Positions 6,982 to 9,075 of a DNA stretch of 9,075 nt are shown in pieces. The translations under genes were made by a program, and so were the position numbers. A model generated the notes under the pieces. That model saw nothing but the letters and a program-made list of their open reading frames with translations, was not told the DNA's origin and searched no databases. The DNA comes from Clostridiales bacterium (GTDB lineage Bacteria; Bacillota; Clostridia; Lachnospirales; Lachnospiraceae): assembly GCA_019420405.1 (NCBI GenBank), contig JAHZHF010000022.1:11718-20792 (forward strand), written 5' to 3'. Positions within the stretch are counted from its first letter, which is position 1. Each line of letters begins with the position of its first letter.

Positions 6982-7163
6982 GCATGCGACGGTGATAAAA
7001 ATACCGGAGCAGGAGTTTACTCATGCGCAGGTATGCTTTATCAACGGCATATAGCGGCCGCCATCAGCGAGAAGCCGCCTTTGGCGGGTTCGAGCTGGCG
7101 CAGGCTCACAGCCATAAACAGCATAAGAAACATCAATATAATCACAATCAAGGAGGTTCCAAA
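6982..7163 (+). other. Structured GC-rich spacer between the regulator and ygeX
   Basis: This 182-base gap lacks a recognisable independent gene. Its middle is GC-rich and palindrome-dense: GCGGCCGC (7054-7061), the perfect hairpin CCGCC-TTT-GGCGG (7075-7087), and GAGC/GCTC arms at 7092-7107. No T-run follows these stems, so they do not form a classic terminator. The last 50 bases are AT-rich and carry TATAAT. An in-frame ATG at 7023 with AGGAG 7 bases upstream (7011-7015) stays open into ygeX, so a longer YgeX is formally possible. The block could also be a small interspersed repeat; that needs genome comparison. Confidence 0.45.
7115..7142 (+). promoter_or_regulatory. Weak candidate promoter directly before ygeX
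   Basis: A perfect TATAAT (7137-7142) stands 16 bases after TAAACA (7115-7120), which matches four of six -35 positions. It would start transcription only a few bases before the AGGAGG of ygeX, leaving a very short leader. It could let ygeX-ygeY be expressed apart from the regulator. The -10 may be chance in AT-rich DNA. Confidence 0.25.
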
Positions 7164-8369
7164 ATGGAAACAATCAAATGGGCAGTCAATAAAATGCCGA
7201 AGACCGAAGATTCTAATCTTCCCGTCATGGGGCTTGACGAGGTCCGCAAGGCCCGCACCTTTCACGAGAGCTTTCCCCAGTACAGCGTCACACCGCTGGC
7301 CAAACTGGATCAGATGGCTTCTTACCTGGGCCTGAAAGAAGTATATGTAAAGGATGAATCCTACCGGTTCGGTCTGAACGCTTTCAAAGTACTTGGCGGA
7401 TCATTCGCCATGGCCCGCTACATAGCAAAGCAGACAGGGAAGGATGTATCGGAGCTTCCATATAATGTACTCACATCTGAGGAGCTGAAAAAAGAATTCG
7501 GACAGGCCACATTCTTCACCGCAACAGACGGAAACCACGGCCGCGGGGTTGCATGGGCGGCAAATAAGCTCGGCCAGAAAGCAGTTGTGCTCATGCCGAA
7601 GGGAAGTACACAGACACGACTGAACAACATCCTCGCAGAGGGAGCTGAGGCCACAATCGAGGAATACAACTATGACGAATGTGTTCGTATGGCAAATGCT
7701 ATGGCAGAAAAGACCGAGAACGGCGTAATGGTACAGGATACCGCCTGGGACGGATACGAGGAGATTCCTTCCTGGATCATGCAGGGCTACGGCACCATGG
7801 CTATGGAAGCTGACGAGCAGCTCCATGACTTCGGATGTGAGCGCCCGACTCACGTATTTATCCAGGCCGGAGTCGGCTCTCTCGCAGGAGCGGTTCAGGG
7901 ATATTTCGCTAACCGCTATCCTGAAAATCCACCGAAAGTTGTTGTAGTGGAAGCAGAAGCCGCTGCCTGCCTGTATAAAGGAGCCTGCGCGGGAGACGGA
8001 GATATCCGCATTGTAGACGGAGACATGGTGACAATCATGGCAGGACTTGCCTGCGGCGAGCCCAACACGATCTCATGGGATATCCTGAAAAATCACGTAG
8101 ATACTTTCATCGCGTCACCCGACTGGGTGGCTGCAAAGGGAATGCGCATGCTGGCGGCTCCCGTAAAAGGGGATCAGCCGGTGACTTCCGGAGAGTCCGG
8201 AGCAGCTCCCTTCGGAACACTTGCGTGCATCATGACAATGGATGAGTACAAACCGCTCCGTGAGCACCTGGGACTGGATGAAAATTCAAGAGTCCTCCTT
8301 TTCTCCACCGAGGGCGACACAGATCCGGACAGATACAAATCCATCGTCTGGGACGGGAATGACAAATAA
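7164..8369 (+). CDS. ygeX: 2,3-Diaminopropionate ammonia-lyase, PLP-dependent
   Basis: The enzyme (EC 4.3.1.15) splits 2,3-diaminopropionate into pyruvate and two ammonia in the cytoplasm. The 401-residue length agrees with E. coli YgeX (398). It has the fold-type II PLP architecture: the Schiff-base lysine is Lys75 in RFGLNAFKVLGGSF, the TDGNHGRG motif holds Asp122, QDTAW (191-195) holds Asp192, and the phosphate-binding loop is AGVGSLAG (235-242). Asp122 and Asp192 appear to correspond to the two acid/base aspartates described for the E. coli enzyme. The start at 7164 is chosen for the perfect AGGAGG at 7151-7156, 7 bases upstream, and for agreement with family N-termini; a reading from 7023 would add 47 His/Gln-rich residues. 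ygeY follows after 81 bases. In the purine pathway this is the final carbon-releasing step to central metabolism. Confidence 0.95.
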   Translation: METIKWAVNKMPKTEDSNLPVMGLDEVRKARTFHESFPQYSVTPLAKLDQMASYLGLKEVYVKDESYRFGLNAFKVLGGSFAMARYIAKQTGKDVSELPYNVLTSEELKKEFGQATFFTATDGNHGRGVAWAANKLGQKAVVLMPKGSTQTRLNNILAEGAEATIEEYNYDECVRMANAMAEKTENGVMVQDTAWDGYEEIPSWIMQGYGTMAMEADEQLHDFGCERPTHVFIQAGVGSLAGAVQGYFANRYPENPPKVVVVEAEAAACLYKGACAGDGDIRIVDGDMVTIMAGLACGEPNTISWDILKNHVDTFIASPDWVAAKGMRMLAAPVKGDQPVTSGESGAAPFGTLACIMTMDEYKPLREHLGLDENSRVLLFSTEGDTDPDRYKSIVWDGNDK

Positions 8370-8450
8370 TTCCATTCCCCACATAAATTAAGAAGAAACT
8401 GTCACAGCATCCATTATTATTTCATTCAAAGAAAAAGGAGAGGAAAAGCT

Positions 8451-9075
8451 ATGGATTTCAACAAGATCAAAGAAGCTGCACAGAACTACCAGGAGGATAT
8501 GACCGCATTTCTTCGCGCTATCGTCAAAAACCCGGGCGAAAGCTGCGATGAGAAAGCTCATATCGACACAATCGCTGCCGAGATGAAAAAGCTCGACTTC
8601 GACGAAGTAGTGATCGACCCCCAGGGAAATGTCATCGGTTACATGGGAACCGGCGATAAAATCATCGCATACGATGCACATATCGACACAGTAGGTATCG
8701 GAAACATCGACAACTGGACATTCGATCCGTACGAGGGATACGAAAACGAGACAGAGATCGGCGGCCGCGGCGTATCCGATCAGTGCGGCGGTATTGTCTC
8801 CGCTGTATACGGCGCAAGAATCATGAAGGATATGGATCTGATTCCCGAGGGATGCAAGATCATGGTAGTCGGAACTGTTCAGGAAGAAGACTGCGACGGC
8901 CTCTGCTGGCAGTACATTATCAACGAAGACAAGATCCGTCCGGAGTTCGTTGTCTCCACAGAGCCTACAGACGGCGGTATCTACAGAGGACAGCGTGGAC
9001 GTATGGAGATCCGTATCGACGTCAAGGGTGTTTCCTGCCACGGTTCTGCTCCTCAGCGCGGCGACAATGCAATCT
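8451..9075 (+). CDS. ygeY: YgeY-type M20 metallohydrolase, 3' end beyond the window
   Basis: The first 208 codons are visible and open to the right edge; full YgeY proteins are about 400 residues. The M20 (ArgE/DapE/CPG2) di-metal site is readable: His77 and Asp79 in AYDAHIDTVG, bridging Asp110 in GRGVSDQCGG, the catalytic/ligand pair Glu145-Glu146 in VQEEDCDG, and Glu171 in VSTEPTDG. The insertion (dimerisation) domain begins with RGQRGRMEI and VSCHGSAPQRGDNA (His197). GGAGAGG precedes the ATG by a few bases. The family is labelled 'selenium metabolism hydrolase', but its pairing with ygeX suggests it produces diaminopropionate from an ureido or amide precursor during purine breakdown; that reaction is inference. 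The 81-base gap after ygeX holds no terminator, so the two are likely co-transcribed. Confidence 0.92.
   Translation, partial: MDFNKIKEAAQNYQEDMTAFLRAIVKNPGESCDEKAHIDTIAAEMKKLDFDEVVIDPQGNVIGYMGTGDKIIAYDAHIDTVGIGNIDNWTFDPYEGYENETEIGGRGVSDQCGGIVSAVYGARIMKDMDLIPEGCKIMVVGTVQEEDCDGLCWQYIINEDKIRPEFVVSTEPTDGGIYRGQRGRMEIRIDVKGVSCHGSAPQRGDNAI

Noticed and set aside
7401..7853. 150-codon minus-strand frame opposite ygeX
   Set aside because: It lies wholly within ygeX, which has intact PLP-enzyme motifs; the antisense product has no recognisable features.
8388..9041. Long open frame of 217 codons on the minus strand opposite ygeY
   Set aside because: It is antisense to a frame with complete M20 metal-site motifs and a good ribosome binding site; its product is low-complexity, Cys/Val/Asp-rich and matches no family I recognise.
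1..9075. CRISPR array, tRNA or rRNA gene, insertion sequence or prophage
   Set aside because: No regularly spaced repeats, RNA-gene signatures, transposase or integrase sequences were seen on either strand.

Overview
The window looks like part of a chromosome from an anaerobic Bacillota bacterium, probably a gut Lachnospiraceae/Clostridia-type organism. This is inferred from moderate GC content, strong AGGAGG-type ribosome binding sites, AT-rich sigma-A-like promoters and the protein sequences; no marker gene is present, so the genus cannot be fixed. All of the genes belong to one locus: the anaerobic purine/urate catabolism cluster, long annotated as 'selenium metabolism' genes (ygfK, ssnA, hyuA, ygeX, ygeY). 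In recent years it has been linked to oxygen-independent uric acid breakdown in gut anaerobes.

Layout. Two divergent transcription units meet in a 319-base AT-rich control region (6012-6330). The leftward unit is ssnA (amidohydrolase), then an NCS2 purine permease, then ygfK (large flavin/iron-sulfur oxidoreductase), then the first 26 codons of a hydantoinase (hyuA) cut by the left edge. The rightward unit is a YheO/DauR-type PAS-HTH regulator, then ygeX (2,3-diaminopropionate ammonia-lyase), then ygeY (M20 metallohydrolase), cut by the right edge. Gaps inside the leftward unit are 36-71 bases with no convincing terminator, so it reads as one operon. The rightward unit has a longer, GC-rich, hairpin-containing spacer of 182 bases between the regulator and ygeX.

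How the genes fit together (family knowledge plus inference). The permease imports a purine such as urate or xanthine. YgfK supplies or handles low-potential electrons, probably with an XdhD-type molybdenum hydroxylase encoded outside the window. SsnA and HyuA hydrolyse ring amide/amidine bonds, and YgeY hydrolyses ureido or amide intermediates. YgeX cleaves 2,3-diaminopropionate to pyruvate and two ammonia. The PAS-HTH protein is the obvious local regulator.

Points of most interest are two near-identical 17-bp palindromes, exactly 20 bp apart, in the divergent promoter region; a permease in which the usually conserved transmembrane glutamate of NCS2 carriers is read as glutamine; and a hairpin-rich spacer before ygeX that leaves open an in-frame N-terminal extension. 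The cluster itself is no longer undescribed; its control region and the permease variation are the less explored parts.
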